Source of the DNA: an uncultured Lachnospiraceae bacterium
GTDB lineage: Bacteria; Bacillota; Clostridia; Lachnospirales; Lachnospiraceae
Direction: 5' to 3'
Length of the DNA: 21,395 bases
NCBI GenBank assembly: GCA_910577785.1
Contig: CAJTNT010000011.1
Coordinates: 1-21,395 of the forward strand
Part shown: positions 4,699 to 14,699 of the stretch, piece after piece
Layout of the letters: each line of letters begins with the position of its first letter
Numbering within the stretch: the first letter of the stretch is position 1
Notes under the pieces: model-generated
What the model was told of the DNA's origin: nothing
Seen by the model: the letters and a program-made list of their open reading frames with translations, nothing else
Databases searched by the model: none
Position numbers and translations under genes: made by a program

Positions 4699-7600
4699 TT
4701 ATCTTCTTGATTCCGGAGCTTTTTGCGGTGCATCATTGTACGATGTTGCCCTCATTGTTGAATAGATCGTTTTTGCTTCTGTTCCATTCGTGTATATAAC
4801 GTATGCTCTTGCGGATACTGTCTTAGCCTTATTAGCAGTACCTATCTTAACAGTCATAATATTCGTCTGAGTACCATTAAGTGCACTCTTGTATACTCCA
4901 GATCCGGAAACCTCAGTCCTTTCCAAGGTTAAATCACCCTCCGCAATACCATCCTTTACACTGTATACGAAACCACTTCCACTTACATCCCAGCCTTCTG
5001 GAATATCACTTATAGCAGAAACAAAAGATAACTTCTCTACCGAATCAACAACGGAGCCATATACATCGGTTATTACAACCCTTGCTTCTGGCTTCGCCAC
5101 ACCAGATTCATCCGGAACATAAACAGCTTTTAAAACTACCAGGTTAGTAGTTTGAACATACATACTATAGCTTGTGTCTGTTCCAAGCACTGCCCCGTCC
5201 TTTTCCCAGTGTGAGAAATGGTAGCTTTCAAGCTGATCCGCAGTTGCTGTATACTTTGCTCCAATAACTACTTCTTGCTCTGAACCTGTTTCTATCACGC
5301 TGTCCGTGCCGTCTGTCCTAAGAACTTTATCGACACGTACCTTTCCTTTATCTTCAATTACTTTATATACTGCATATACATTAATCGTTTTATCTTCTGT
5401 ACATAAGTCACATATCTCTTGTTTAATATTCTTAGATGCCGCTTGATCACCCCTCTTTAAACTCCAACCTAAGAACTCATATCCAATTTGGTTTGGAGCT
5501 GTCGGTAATGTAAGCGTATCTGCCGTTGGGCGTTGCCCCTCCTTTGATGAACAATCCAAACGAGAAACCAATGTATTTGTACGTCCATAGAAGTTAATAA
5601 TTACTCCACCCTCTAGGTTGCACCACTTACATGTGCCATTTACAAATTCATGATCCACATGGTCAAGATACATTCCAAGTTCGCCTTCGAAATAGTCATT
5701 TACATTAAGATTACCTTGAGCAGTTCCTTCTGTAATCCTCAAAGTAGCCAATCCCCATGCATATCCGATACCAGCTGGAAGTGCAAGACCACTTTCTGTT
5801 GTATGTGTGTTCTGTGAATCCTTACACTCTGCTGGGATTTCTACGTATGGCGTATCTTCAAGATCCGCTACAAGTGTTAACTCTTCCGGAGAAACTATTT
5901 TATTACCATCTGTCTCTATAGTTACATTGCCTGGGCACTGCGAACGGGTACATCTAAAGGTTGCCTGAACTGTCTCGCCCTCCTCAATCCAAGAGAACAC
6001 AGGCTGGCCATACAAATGACCTTGTGGTGTACCCTCTCCTTTGCCAGGACCCGAATACTCTGTAAGAGCACTCTGAGTCGTATACCTCTTTGTACACCTC
6101 TTGCATTCATAATAAGTAGGATGAGTCGGCTCGCTACAGTCATTGCTACTTGTACCACCTGCAACACGAATCAAATCATGGTTTTTCCTGCCTTCTGCTG
6201 GCGCTACACGATGCGTAAATGTATCAGTATAATCATCTGGCAGTTCCCATCCAGCCTCTCTCAATGCCTCAACTTCTTTTTCATTTACACTAAAGTTCCA
6301 GTCATATCCTTTTGAACAATCTTCAGTCTTATCTGTTGTTGTTGCGTTGAGTGTTACAGAATCTGTATGGCTATTATCTGCACCATCTCTCTTACAAGTA
6401 CGTGCAAATGTTACAGGAAGAACTTCTTTCTCTTCGCCATTAACGGTGATTACTGTTGTTGTTGCTGCTGGTGTCACGGTTGCCACATTATAGTCATGGG
6501 CATTAGAATCCTCTGGTATGTTGTCTACTACCTTAGTTACCATTGGTTGCGTTGGCTCTCCGTCAGCAGCAGATGCCCACTGTTCTCCATCTGGCAATGT
6601 AGGCGCTACTACATTCCAAGTATCCTTTCCCTTCTTAACACACGTTGGAACTTCTGAATTTTCCGTATCATATGTAACTTTGTCGTTCAAATCCGTCCTC
6701 TGTGGAGTTGTTTGATCTGGACAACCAGAATTCTGGCATCTTCTTTCTGCATATACATTCCAAATATTTTTATTCTTCACGTCTTCCTCAGAAGGATTGT
6801 CTTTTGGATCCCAATGGATAGACCATCTGTACGCATGTCCCAGGGCTGCATTGATAATCCTTCTTTCTGTTGTCCAACTCTCACCAGCTGCCGGAATGCT
6901 AAACTTAGCATCATATGTAACACTGCCTGAATTGTCGCAGTCCGCTGATTTCCCATCTTTCGTAACTTCCAACTTCAACACTACACCTTTATCTGTAGTC
7001 GCTGTAGCAGTTGCAATCAATACTGGCGTTTTTCCATCTTCACCCAGGATAGGATTACCCTTATCATCCGTATCTTCTTCAAAAGTAGGTGGAACAAGGT
7101 TACCTTCTTCATCTTCTGTTTCTTTTTCAGTAAGTTTTATCTTACATATCTGTGGTTCAAACCAATCTTTCGGACGGTCTACTACGTCTTCTCCGTCTGG
7201 CCTAACAGAGCAATTTGCACATTTCCGCTCAACTGTTAAACCATCAACGCCAATAACTGCTGATTCCTCATCGCCTGGGACTTTATAAACATTATTCCAA
7301 TCCCATGTAAGTTCAAGGGAATGTCCCTTTGAATCTTCATTATATACAGCAGGAGCCACGTATTTTTCAACCAGTGTGTCACCTACATAAGCAGTTGCCT
7401 CATATGTAGTTCTCCCACCTTTGGTACATGTCATTTCACGCTGTTTTATATCAAAGACAATATGTGCATCTTCCGTCGACTCTGTACCGACCGTACCAGT
7501 AAATTCCTGTGGCTGTTCTTTTGAGATAGCACAGCCATTCGTGCAGTAACGCGTTGCAGCAATTGTGTAACTTGGAACTTTACACTGTTTTGTTACACCA

Positions 7601-10600
7601 TTCTTTCCTTCAATCTCTGCGATTACTGTCACAAACTTCCTATTTCCATCCTCCATCACTGGTTGCCAAGGCTCTTTTCCCCAGTCAAGTTCAGTCCATG
7701 CATGTGCATCTTCATCAACTGGCGTTAAGGTTGCAAGCAAGTCTTCTGCTTCAATTGTCTGGTTCGGCATGTCGCCATCACCATAAATCAATGCTTTAAC
7801 CTGATAGAACGCTCTACCTTCACTAGTACACGTAGCAGCCATGGTGCCTTCTGTATCAGTATCCGTAATTGGCTTGTTCTTTTCGTCAAAGGATACCTTT
7901 GCCAGGAAGTCTAACCCACCCGTATATTCCACATCACCATTGCTTGCAACCTTCATTGTATTAGCGCAATTTGCACAGCCAATGGTAACCACAATACCCT
8001 GATCTATCTCGTGAACCTTGGTGTCTCCCTGCATGGTCCCATTTGTCGCGTCTGTACCATCTCCATCTGCCCATTTAACCTCTTTTATTACATAGCTATG
8101 GGGCTTAGGCTGTGTCTTCACCAGCTCACCAGTTTCAGATGTATATTGCAATCCAGTGGTAGCTGTAAGATCTCCCGTATAATTCAGATTCCCAGTAGCA
8201 GAATCTGTTTCAACCTTCGTCTTATCTAAATGAATTGTTGCTATATAGTTTATCTTTGTATCTGTTCCGCACGGGACATTTTCACTTGAAGAATTATTAT
8301 TTTTATCCTCTGTTGCTGTTATCCCATTAATTACAAGTGTTTTTCCACAACCAGCATTCGTGCAAATGAAGGTTGCTCTAGCTAAATTGCTTGCTTCGTT
8401 ATCCCAGGCGAATCCTCTCAGTTTGAGAGAATGGGGACTCATCGAAATTGTTATATCTTTTGCAATCTGTGCAGGTGTAGGTTCAGTTGTCTGTCCATCC
8501 CAAAGCCACTTACCCTGACCATCATTAGCAGTTGTGTCATCTTCTCCGAAGCAATACCTATGGCAACCCTCGCATTGATAATATGCCCAACTACCTGGTG
8601 TTGTACAGGTAGGCGCTTTATAAGACCTAATCCTCTTGAGGATATGCTTTCCACCACGGGATTGTTTTTCAACAACCGTTGCAGATGTCGAATCTGGTGT
8701 ATCTGATTTCGCATCAAATGTAGCCGTTGCCTGGAACTCAAGCGCATCGCTTGTACAGTCGAGAGGCTTTGCTGGATAGCCACCAGGGCATATTACTGCA
8801 ACACTTCTTGAAGCAACTTTGGCATCACAAACATCACATGTAGCTTCTGCAGTCACACCATTAGCTTCTCCCGTCTTAAACTCTGAACCGTTAAATGCAT
8901 CCCAGTTGAACTCCGCATCCGTAACTGTATGTTTGTTACTTGGAGCAACTGTAAAGTCATTCTTTGTCACATCCAAAGTCCAAGGCGTATCTGAATCAAC
9001 AGGAACTGCCTTTCCAAACTCATCAGTGGCAAACTCACCGGTTACTTTAACCGTAGCTGTCCCGCCTACCTTGCAGTCTGTAATAGCGCTTCCATCTAAC
9101 ACTTCTACAGAAACTGTCCTTGCTGATTCTCCTTCTTCACCATCTTTTGTGCATTCACTACACTTACGCGTTACTTCAATCCCAGTCGAAACACCCTTCC
9201 GTGCTTTGGCATAATCAACTGTACTCCAATCAACTACTATCTCATAGTTATGGCCTTCTGCTTTGGTAATAAACTCTTCCTGCGACTTTCCCTGTGTGCC
9301 ATCCGTATCATTTTGTAACCGTATCGCGCCCTTGCCATCCGAGTCGTCATAGCACTTTTTGCAGTTGTTGCACATAACATAAGCTTTAACACCATCTGTT
9401 GTACAGTCTCCTACCTTTCCAGGTACCGGGGTAACATCACTTGTATGGTCTGTTTTTGCTATCAGCGCATCTTTCAACAGTAACTCTTCGCCTACTGACT
9501 TGGTTTGGTACATTTTGCCACAAATACTGCACTCATAATGGCCAATTATGCCTTCTTTCCAGCAGCTTGGCTCTACTTTCTTCTTCCATACAAGCTTATG
9601 GCCAGTTTCGCCACTCGTGTCTGTACTTTCAGAAACTGTAACAAATCCATCGCTATCTGCCTCACTAACCTTATAGCATCCAGTCACGCCATGATTAGGT
9701 GAAGGCTTGTACTTTCCACCTCTAACACTAACAAAGTTAGTGGAACCTGAACCTATCAGCCCTCTGGTATAGAATATAGCATCGCCATTATCAGCAACAG
9801 GATCCACTACTTCAAAAGTACCATTGTTAATAACTAAATTAAGTTCAATTTTCTTTACAGGATCACCAAATCCCACATGAGGAACGGAAATCACGTGCCG
9901 ATTGCCACCACTACCTGTAGCACGGAATTTACCGCCATTGATAGTCACTGTCGCTGTTGCCGGGAGATAAAGAACTGCATTGTAAATCTCATGCCCTTCC
10001 TCAGTACAAGCAACTTTACTTTCGTATGTACCGCCATTGACTGTAATCCTACCTGGAGCTGTCGTAGCATTCATTCCAATTGCCGCAAACCTACTTGTAA
10101 CGACTGGGCTTACCTGTTCTGTCTGGCCTTTTGTACCTAATACCAGTTCGGCGCCATTTCGTACGTAAATACCATACATACCATCATCGCCTTGGCCAAT
10201 ATTAGCATTAACTGTACCAGCTACCATTTCCAGCTTTGCAGCGGCTCCATTAACGTCAATCAACGAAGCTCCATCATATGTATTGCCGTTATTGCCGACT
10301 ACCGCAAAGGATGCACCGCCAATAATTTTTACGCTTCCTTCAATCATAAGGGCTTTCACGCCAGCAGTCTCATATTTGCCGCCGTCAATATTCAAGGTTC
10401 CTTGTACAGAAAGAATGGTGCGATTCGCTGCAGGCTCTGACCATTTAGTAGCAGCACTAGCTGTTGCCGTCTCACTATTCTTAATCATTCCAGCTGTATC
10501 GCCACTTCCACCCTTCAATGTAGCAGTAATGCCCTCTGGTATTTTAAACATATGACCCCCTGTCTGAATTGTCTTTCCAGAGAAGTCATACTCACCCGTT

Positions 10601-12150
10601 TCAAGTACAATGTCATTATTCAATGTAATCGTCTGGCCGGCCTGTGCTGCCCCAAGGGCTCCTTCAAAGCTATCATAGCCCTGGCCATTAACCTCTGCAA
10701 CAGCAGTATGCGTTACAACGTAACGGGTAACTTCTGCTCCCTCTACTACTTCTTTCCGCTGATAAGCGCCATACCCAGCCGCAACATATGCATCCGCAGG
10801 CTTAGATGAAAACTTACCGCCAGTAATAGCAACTTTTATTTTAGTATTATCTGCCACACCTGTACCAAGCTGGAAAACATCTCCTGTAGATGTAAATTCT
10901 CCGTTTTTAATGTTCAGGTTAAGGCGAAGAAGCGGTTTGTTTGCATTATTTGCAACATTGTTGTAAGGAATTGAAAATACACTCTCCCCAGCTGCCTGGA
11001 ACACACCATTATTGATAGTTACATTTGCATTTGCTGGAAGATATAATACAGACTCAAACTTCTTCTGCGCCGCAGCCGTAGCACCATTCAAACCAGACTG
11101 ATAAGTACCGCCATTAATGGTAATCCTGCCCGGAGAGGTCATGCCATTCATGCTTACTGCCGCACATACACTATTAATTTTCAAGTTATCTTCCGCATCA
11201 TTTGCAGCTGTTGCATTACCTAATGTTACTTGTGCGCCATCCAGCACATAAACGCCATACATGCCATTTGTAGCAGTACTTGCACCACCAACAGCTGTAA
11301 TCTTACCACTTCCCATGGTCAGTTGACCGTCTACACCTTCTACACTGATGACCGGAAGGGTGTAATGTGCTAATGTTATATTCTGGCTTTCAAATTCAGC
11401 CCTTGTAATAGTTGCTGTACCATTGTCAACCCCAAGCATCGTGCCGCCATTTGTCGTATAACGACCGCCACTAATTGTCAGATTTCCCTGTACATAAATT
11501 GCCATGCTGGACGCTGTGCCGGTATGCGTAACTGTAGCATTATTCAATACAACGTCTGCACCGCTTGGAACAATAAGCGAATAATCACCCGTTTCAATGG
11601 TAACACCGCTCAAGTTATATATTGCCTGGGTAGGTGACACTGCAAACCTGGCATTTTTAGCCAGCTGAATCGTCTTCTGGTTAGATCCCTCTGCTATTGC
11701 TAACGCAATAGCCTCTTCTAATGTTTTCTGGCCTTCGCCGTCACCAACTATAATAGGACTCGGAGCCTCTGGCGGTGTGATCGTCCCTGAGTCTCCTGTA
11801 CCCTCCCCAGTACTTCCATCGCCGGCTTCCCTTGCATTGAACAGCTCTTCTTCGGCTGCTTCAGCTGTGCCTTCGTCTTCTGTTTCGTCTGCTTCGTCAG
11901 AATTCTCTGTTTCATCCACTACGTCAGAATCTTCCTTTTCGTCTGCTACGTCTTCCACATCGTCTGCAGTATCTGTGCCATCTGCATCATCCGCCACGTC
12001 TTCATCGGCTGGATCTGCAATCATCTCTTCCATTGCAGCCGCGGTGTTGTCAGTCACCGTTTCTGCATTTACAGGAACTGAGATCATAGATGCTACCATA
12101 GCCGCAGTAAGTGTCAGGCTTAACAGGCGTTTCAGTTTCTTTAAATTCAT
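4699..12150 (-). CDS. Giant secreted Cys-rich repeat protein (beta-helix, CxxC modules, InlB-like repeats)
   Basis: This is a 2483-residue extracellular protein of roughly 260 kDa. ATG 12150 is chosen because AAAGGAG lies at 12168-12162 and a signal peptide follows at once (MNLKKLKRLLSLTL, cleavage after VNA near residue 30). An acidic Asp/Glu spacer (~35-105) comes next. A parallel beta-helix-like region (~138-820) is built from two similar halves of about 340 residues; compare RITINGGTYQSG with RITVNGGTYESK, and MYGVYVLDGAQVTLG with MYGIYVRNGAELVLG. From ~865 to 2175 there are about 14 Cys-pair modules (CSIC, CNNC, CSEC, CDVC, CEGC, CANC, CTNGC, CKRC, CKWC), many followed by a C-x-x-x-G-x-x-x-Y strand. 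Two InlB/Flg_new-like repeats follow (YEFLGW at ~2215, HFSHWEKDG at ~2300). No LPxTG, SLH or membrane anchor is visible. Function is unknown; surface or adhesin-like. Confidence 0.9.
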   Translation of the reverse strand: MNLKKLKRLLSLTLTAAMVASMISVPVNAETVTDNTAAAMEEMIADPADEDVADDADGTDTADDVEDVADEKEDSDVVDETENSDEADETEDEGTAEAAEEELFNAREAGDGSTGEGTGDSGTITPPEAPSPIIVGDGEGQKTLEEAIALAIAEGSNQKTIQLAKNARFAVSPTQAIYNLSGVTIETGDYSLIVPSGADVVLNNATVTHTGTASSMAIYVQGNLTISGGRYTTNGGTMLGVDNGTATITRAEFESQNITLAHYTLPVISVEGVDGQLTMGSGKITAVGGASTATNGMYGVYVLDGAQVTLGNATAANDAEDNLKINSVCAAVSMNGMTSPGRITINGGTYQSGLNGATAAAQKKFESVLYLPANANVTINNGVFQAAGESVFSIPYNNVANNANKPLLRLNLNIKNGEFTSTGDVFQLGTGVADNTKIKVAITGGKFSSKPADAYVAAGYGAYQRKEVVEGAEVTRYVVTHTAVAEVNGQGYDSFEGALGAAQAGQTITLNNDIVLETGEYDFSGKTIQTGGHMFKIPEGITATLKGGSGDTAGMIKNSETATASAATKWSEPAANRTILSVQGTLNIDGGKYETAGVKALMIEGSVKIIGGASFAVVGNNGNTYDGASLIDVNGAAAKLEMVAGTVNANIGQGDDGMYGIYVRNGAELVLGTKGQTEQVSPVVTSRFAAIGMNATTAPGRITVNGGTYESKVACTEEGHEIYNAVLYLPATATVTINGGKFRATGSGGNRHVISVPHVGFGDPVKKIELNLVINNGTFEVVDPVADNGDAIFYTRGLIGSGSTNFVSVRGGKYKPSPNHGVTGCYKVSEADSDGFVTVSESTDTSGETGHKLVWKKKVEPSCWKEGIIGHYECSICGKMYQTKSVGEELLLKDALIAKTDHTSDVTPVPGKVGDCTTDGVKAYVMCNNCKKCYDDSDGKGAIRLQNDTDGTQGKSQEEFITKAEGHNYEIVVDWSTVDYAKARKGVSTGIEVTRKCSECTKDGEEGESARTVSVEVLDGSAITDCKVGGTATVKVTGEFATDEFGKAVPVDSDTPWTLDVTKNDFTVAPSNKHTVTDAEFNWDAFNGSEFKTGEANGVTAEATCDVCDAKVASRSVAVICPGGYPAKPLDCTSDALEFQATATFDAKSDTPDSTSATVVEKQSRGGKHILKRIRSYKAPTCTTPGSWAYYQCEGCHRYCFGEDDTTANDGQGKWLWDGQTTEPTPAQIAKDITISMSPHSLKLRGFAWDNEASNLARATFICTNAGCGKTLVINGITATEDKNNNSSSENVPCGTDTKINYIATIHLDKTKVETDSATGNLNYTGDLTATTGLQYTSETGELVKTQPKPHSYVIKEVKWADGDGTDATNGTMQGDTKVHEIDQGIVVTIGCANCANTMKVASNGDVEYTGGLDFLAKVSFDEKNKPITDTDTEGTMAATCTSEGRAFYQVKALIYGDGDMPNQTIEAEDLLATLTPVDEDAHAWTELDWGKEPWQPVMEDGNRKFVTVIAEIEGKNGVTKQCKVPSYTIAATRYCTNGCAISKEQPQEFTGTVGTESTEDAHIVFDIKQREMTCTKGGRTTYEATAYVGDTLVEKYVAPAVYNEDSKGHSLELTWDWNNVYKVPGDEESAVIGVDGLTVERKCANCSVRPDGEDVVDRPKDWFEPQICKIKLTEKETEDEEGNLVPPTFEEDTDDKGNPILGEDGKTPVLIATATATTDKGVVLKLEVTKDGKSADCDNSGSVTYDAKFSIPAAGESWTTERRIINAALGHAYRWSIHWDPKDNPSEEDVKNKNIWNVYAERRCQNSGCPDQTTPQRTDLNDKVTYDTENSEVPTCVKKGKDTWNVVAPTLPDGEQWASAADGEPTQPMVTKVVDNIPEDSNAHDYNVATVTPAATTTVITVNGEEKEVLPVTFARTCKRDGADNSHTDSVTLNATTTDKTEDCSKGYDWNFSVNEKEVEALREAGWELPDDYTDTFTHRVAPAEGRKNHDLIRVAGGTSSNDCSEPTHPTYYECKRCTKRYTTQSALTEYSGPGKGEGTPQGHLYGQPVFSWIEEGETVQATFRCTRSQCPGNVTIETDGNKIVSPEELTLVADLEDTPYVEIPAECKDSQNTHTTESGLALPAGIGYAWGLATLRITEGTAQGNLNVNDYFEGELGMYLDHVDHEFVNGTCKWCNLEGGVIINFYGRTNTLVSRLDCSSKEGQRPTADTLTLPTAPNQIGYEFLGWSLKRGDQAASKNIKQEICDLCTEDKTINVYAVYKVIEDKGKVRVDKVLRTDGTDSVIETGSEQEVVIGAKYTATADQLESYHFSHWEKDGAVLGTDTSYSMYVQTTNLVVLKAVYVPDESGVAKPEARVVITDVYGSVVDSVEKLSFVSAISDIPEGWDVSGSGFVYSVKDGIAEGDLTLERTEVSGSGVYKSALNGTQTNIMTVKIGTANKAKTVSARAYVIYTNGTEAKTIYSTMRATSYNDAPQKAPESRR

Positions 12151-12729
12151 ACTGTATAAAACTCCTTTCGTATACAATTGTTTGTGACAGTTTCCCAAAT
12201 CCGGCGCCAGATTGCAAGTTCTGGCTTCCGCACCTTGTCATTGCGCGGGTGGATCCTGGAATGGACGTTACCATGGCTTTTCAGAGACATTCACAAGACT
12301 TTGTGGAGTATCTCTCATGAATTTTGCAACGATCCATGAAACACAAAATGGCATATAAGTTTGCAGCCTAGCCTTCCACAAAGGTATGTAAACTCCCCTT
12401 GTAGAATTATTCCATTTGTTTCCTATAAAATACTTCAAGCTGCCACGGACGCTCCTATCCTCCTCTCCTTATTGCCTGTCCGGCATCTATTTGCCCATTC
12501 TCATATTGCTGTCACTGTCTTGCTGCTTCTGCAGCAATGCATGGGAACAAAGGCTATAGGCGCCGGGCCTAAGTTTATTCCTATGCATTTGCTGCAGGAA
12601 CAGCGCATTGCTACGTCAGGAGATCTGTTTTAATTCAACGGGATTAGTATATCATACTTTCTCCCAGAACACAATCTATATTTTTGATATGGCTTTATCT
12701 TCCACCGCCTTTCCATCCTTATCTTTATT
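12151..12729 (-). promoter_or_regulatory. Long 5' leader of the giant gene
   Basis: About 570 bases separate the promoter at 12730-12757 from ATG 12150, with no supported gene. The ribosome site AAAGGAG is at 12168-12162. A hairpin at 12283-12315 has the inner stem CACAA/TTGTG and outer pairing of AGAGA with TCTCT. A denser set of complementary segments lies at 12505-12611 and is entered separately. I saw no closer convincing promoter, but a weak one cannot be excluded. Confidence 0.45.
12505..12611 (-). ncRNA. Candidate structured RNA element in the leader, with competing stems
   Basis: Segment 12529-12542 (CTGCAGCAATGCAT on the + strand) can pair in three ways. With 12583-12597 it makes 14 bp with one bulge and smaller nested stems in the loop. 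With 12604-12611 it makes 8 bp (12533-12540). Its core 12532-12538 can also pair with 12505-12511, 7 bp. These pairings exclude one another, as in attenuators and riboswitches. I could not match the element to a known riboswitch class. A 33-codon - strand frame runs through it without a ribosome site and I do not treat it as a gene. The structure was drawn by eye and not folded. Confidence 0.4.
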
Positions 12730-12757
12730 ATTATACAACTTTATATTTTTTTGTAAA
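12730..12757 (-). promoter_or_regulatory. Probable promoter of the giant-protein unit
   Basis: TTTACA (12757-12752) is followed by a 16-base spacer and consensus TATAAT (12735-12730) on the - strand. It is the best promoter match upstream of the giant gene and implies a leader of about 570 bases. Confidence 0.6.
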
Positions 12758-12802
12758 GTGCCTTTTTGCGTAATTTTTATCTGCAATCAAAAGGTTCCTA
12801 CT

Positions 12803-12967
12803 TCATAAATCGACAAATCGGGGGGATTCCTGAATACTTGAGGGGGAAACTTTGCAATCTTTCTCTTCCGCCTCCGTAAATCCTTCTGTCAATATGGCTG
12901 TGAGAAACTCGTAGGACACGGTCTGTCTTGCGGTTCTGGATGGCTCTGGTATTTTATCATTGGACAC
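12803..12967 (-). CDS. Possible 54-residue ORF overlapping the end of the AAA/DUF1703 gene
   Basis: A GTG at 12967, inside the last codons of the preceding gene, opens a 54-codon frame to TGA 12805-12803. GGGAAAGG, a few bases upstream, could serve as a ribosome site. The product contains KIPEPSRTARQTVSYEFLTA followed by ILTEGFTEAEEKD, an amphipathic and plausible protein-like stretch. It would be translationally coupled to the gene it overlaps by 11 bases. I do not recognise a family. It may equally be a remnant of a longer gene or chance. Confidence 0.3.
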   Translation of the reverse strand: MSNDKIPEPSRTARQTVSYEFLTAILTEGFTEAEEKDCKVSPSSIQESPRFVDL

Positions 12968-14663
12968 GATATGCCTTTCCCTTCACCATGCATTCCTTAT
13001 GGTAAAAACAAACACCGTATTTTATGATATTCCGATAACCAATCTCATACCATTCCTGCTGATAATTCTGTTCTTCAATCTGCGCGAGCGCAGCATCGCA
13101 CCCTGCTTCCATCTCCTCAAACTTTTTTGCTACCTTAATCTCTATTATAATTGCCATTCCCCGCACAGAAAGCGTATAGATTACAAGATCTGGCCTGCCG
13201 TTTCCGCTCTCCCGGTTGGAACGCACCGCGCATTCACGATGCCCCCGCAGCAGCCCGGCAAAAAATCCATGATAATAGCTCTCCGCATAATCATAAAAAC
13301 TGATCGTCTCTGAGAGATGACGGTTCAGTTCCTGTTCAATCGTTGCACAGTCCTTCTCTGCCAACGCCTGGTAAAATTCCGTGAAATCTTTCTGCTTCAC
13401 TTGCTGCTCAAACCATTCCATCACTGTCTGGCGATACACATACAGTACCTCGTCATTGGGTATCGCCATCTCCAGGTAAATATTCTGTCCCTCCAATCGT
13501 TCCGATATCTTTTTCAAATATCCTGTGAAAAACAGGAAATTCCATAAATTATTCTGGGACTGATGGATCGTGTCATAAGTAATGTCTTCATGAATCTCCA
13601 CCTCAATGGTTCCGCCATTCGCCAGACGTTCCACATCCTGCCTGACAATCGGATCTGCTGTTTCAATGAGTTCCCTGACAATACTATTTGAGGAAGTGTT
13701 AGACCAATAGGGCTTGGGAAATGCATTGATATCTGAAACTGCAGTTTCCACATAATTGATAATGCTCCAGGGATTGTAGACTTCTGTACTGCCAAACCGA
13801 TAGCCGTCATACCATTTCCTTGCTTCCCCCATTTTCTGCTCAATCCCATAATATCGCAGCATTTCCAGCGCTTCGCCCTCCGTGAACCCAAAATATTCCG
13901 CATAATCTTTTGTCAGCACAGAAACCACCTTGAGATTATTCAGTCCTGTAAAAATGCTCTCCTTACTGATTCTTAGACAACCGGTCACCACAGCAAATTC
14001 CAGACATTCATTCGTCTTCATTGCTGATTCAAAAAAGGAGCGCAAAAATCCTATCATCTGCGGATAAAACCCCTGAAAATGGGCGTTCTCCAATGGCACG
14101 TCATACTCGTCCAGCAAGATAATTACATTCCTCCCATGCCAGGCTGCCAGACATTTGGACAAAAATTGCAGAGACGTTGCATAATCACCCACATCACCCG
14201 CGCAGGTTAACATTTTCTTATACTTTTCTTTCTGCGCATCCGTCAGCTGCTCCCCTTTCAGTACATAGCTGTGCCGCTCAAACTCATACACAATTGTCTC
14301 CCGAAGCACATGATATGCCATACTATAATCGGGCTGCCTGGCAGATTTAAGCGAAAGGAAAATAACCGGATACCGTCCCTGCTCCCTGCGGTATTTTTCC
14401 CCTGCCTGCCAGATTTTCATATCCCCAAAATACCATCTGTTGTCCACGACATTCCCGTCCCGATCCAGCTCGCACTCAAAAAATGCCTTTAACATCGTCA
14501 ACATCAACGTCTTGCCAAACCTCCGAGGACGGGTAAAGAGATTCACCGCCCCTCCCTTGTCCAACAGATCCCGAATCAGCAATGTTTTATCCACATAATA
14601 ATACGGCTTATCTATCATCTTCTTGTAGAATTCAATCCCAATAGGAAATGGTTTCTTATTCAT
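12957..14663 (-). CDS. AAA-ATPase-like / DUF1703 (PD-(D/E)xK) protein
   Basis: This 568-residue protein belongs to the family with an N-terminal AAA-ATPase-like domain (PF09820) and a C-terminal DUF1703 nuclease-like domain. Key motifs, numbered from the chosen start: FPIGIEFYKKMID and YYYVDKTLLI at the N-terminus, Walker A-like TRPRRFGKT (44-52), Walker B LLDEYD (183-188), the family motif KWYDGYRFG (283-291), and the C-terminal GRPDLV...IIIEIKVAKK with D492 and EIK (508-510) as a PD-(D/E)xK core. An in-frame ATG at 14681 lacks a ribosome site. ATG 14663 has GGAAAGAG upstream and directly precedes the conserved start. It lies 36 bp after the LRR gene and is probably co-transcribed with it. 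Such proteins occur in many copies in gut Firmicutes and Bacteroidetes; their physiological role is not established. Confidence 0.9.
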   Translation of the reverse strand: MNKKPFPIGIEFYKKMIDKPYYYVDKTLLIRDLLDKGGAVNLFTRPRRFGKTLMLTMLKAFFECELDRDGNVVDNRWYFGDMKIWQAGEKYRREQGRYPVIFLSLKSARQPDYSMAYHVLRETIVYEFERHSYVLKGEQLTDAQKEKYKKMLTCAGDVGDYATSLQFLSKCLAAWHGRNVIILLDEYDVPLENAHFQGFYPQMIGFLRSFFESAMKTNECLEFAVVTGCLRISKESIFTGLNNLKVVSVLTKDYAEYFGFTEGEALEMLRYYGIEQKMGEARKWYDGYRFGSTEVYNPWSIINYVETAVSDINAFPKPYWSNTSSNSIVRELIETADPIVRQDVERLANGGTIEVEIHEDITYDTIHQSQNNLWNFLFFTGYLKKISERLEGQNIYLEMAIPNDEVLYVYRQTVMEWFEQQVKQKDFTEFYQALAEKDCATIEQELNRHLSETISFYDYAESYYHGFFAGLLRGHRECAVRSNRESGNGRPDLVIYTLSVRGMAIIIEIKVAKKFEEMEAGCDAALAQIEEQNYQQEWYEIGYRNIIKYGVCFYHKECMVKGKAYRVQ

Positions 14664-14699
14664 ATTCTCATCTCTTTCCATTTCAAATTATGCCGACCA

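Noticed and set aside
4699..5100. Sortase (LPxTG) or other cell-wall anchor at the C-terminus of the giant protein
   Set aside because: The C-terminus ends in a short polar, basic sequence (QKAPESRR) with no LPxTG, hydrophobic segment or SLH repeats.
12151..12198. Upstream in-frame ATG (12198) as the start of the giant protein
   Set aside because: It has no ribosome site and would place 16 extra residues before a typical signal peptide. ATG 12150 has AAAGGAG at good spacing.
12361..12633. A 90-codon + strand open frame, and a 33-codon - strand frame, in the giant gene's leader
   Set aside because: Neither has a ribosome site, and both run through strongly self-complementary sequence. I prefer an RNA element.
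12820..12845. G-run repeats (GGGGGG ... GGGGG) as a terminator after the AAA/DUF1703 gene
   Set aside because: The runs are direct and not complementary, so they do not form a stem.
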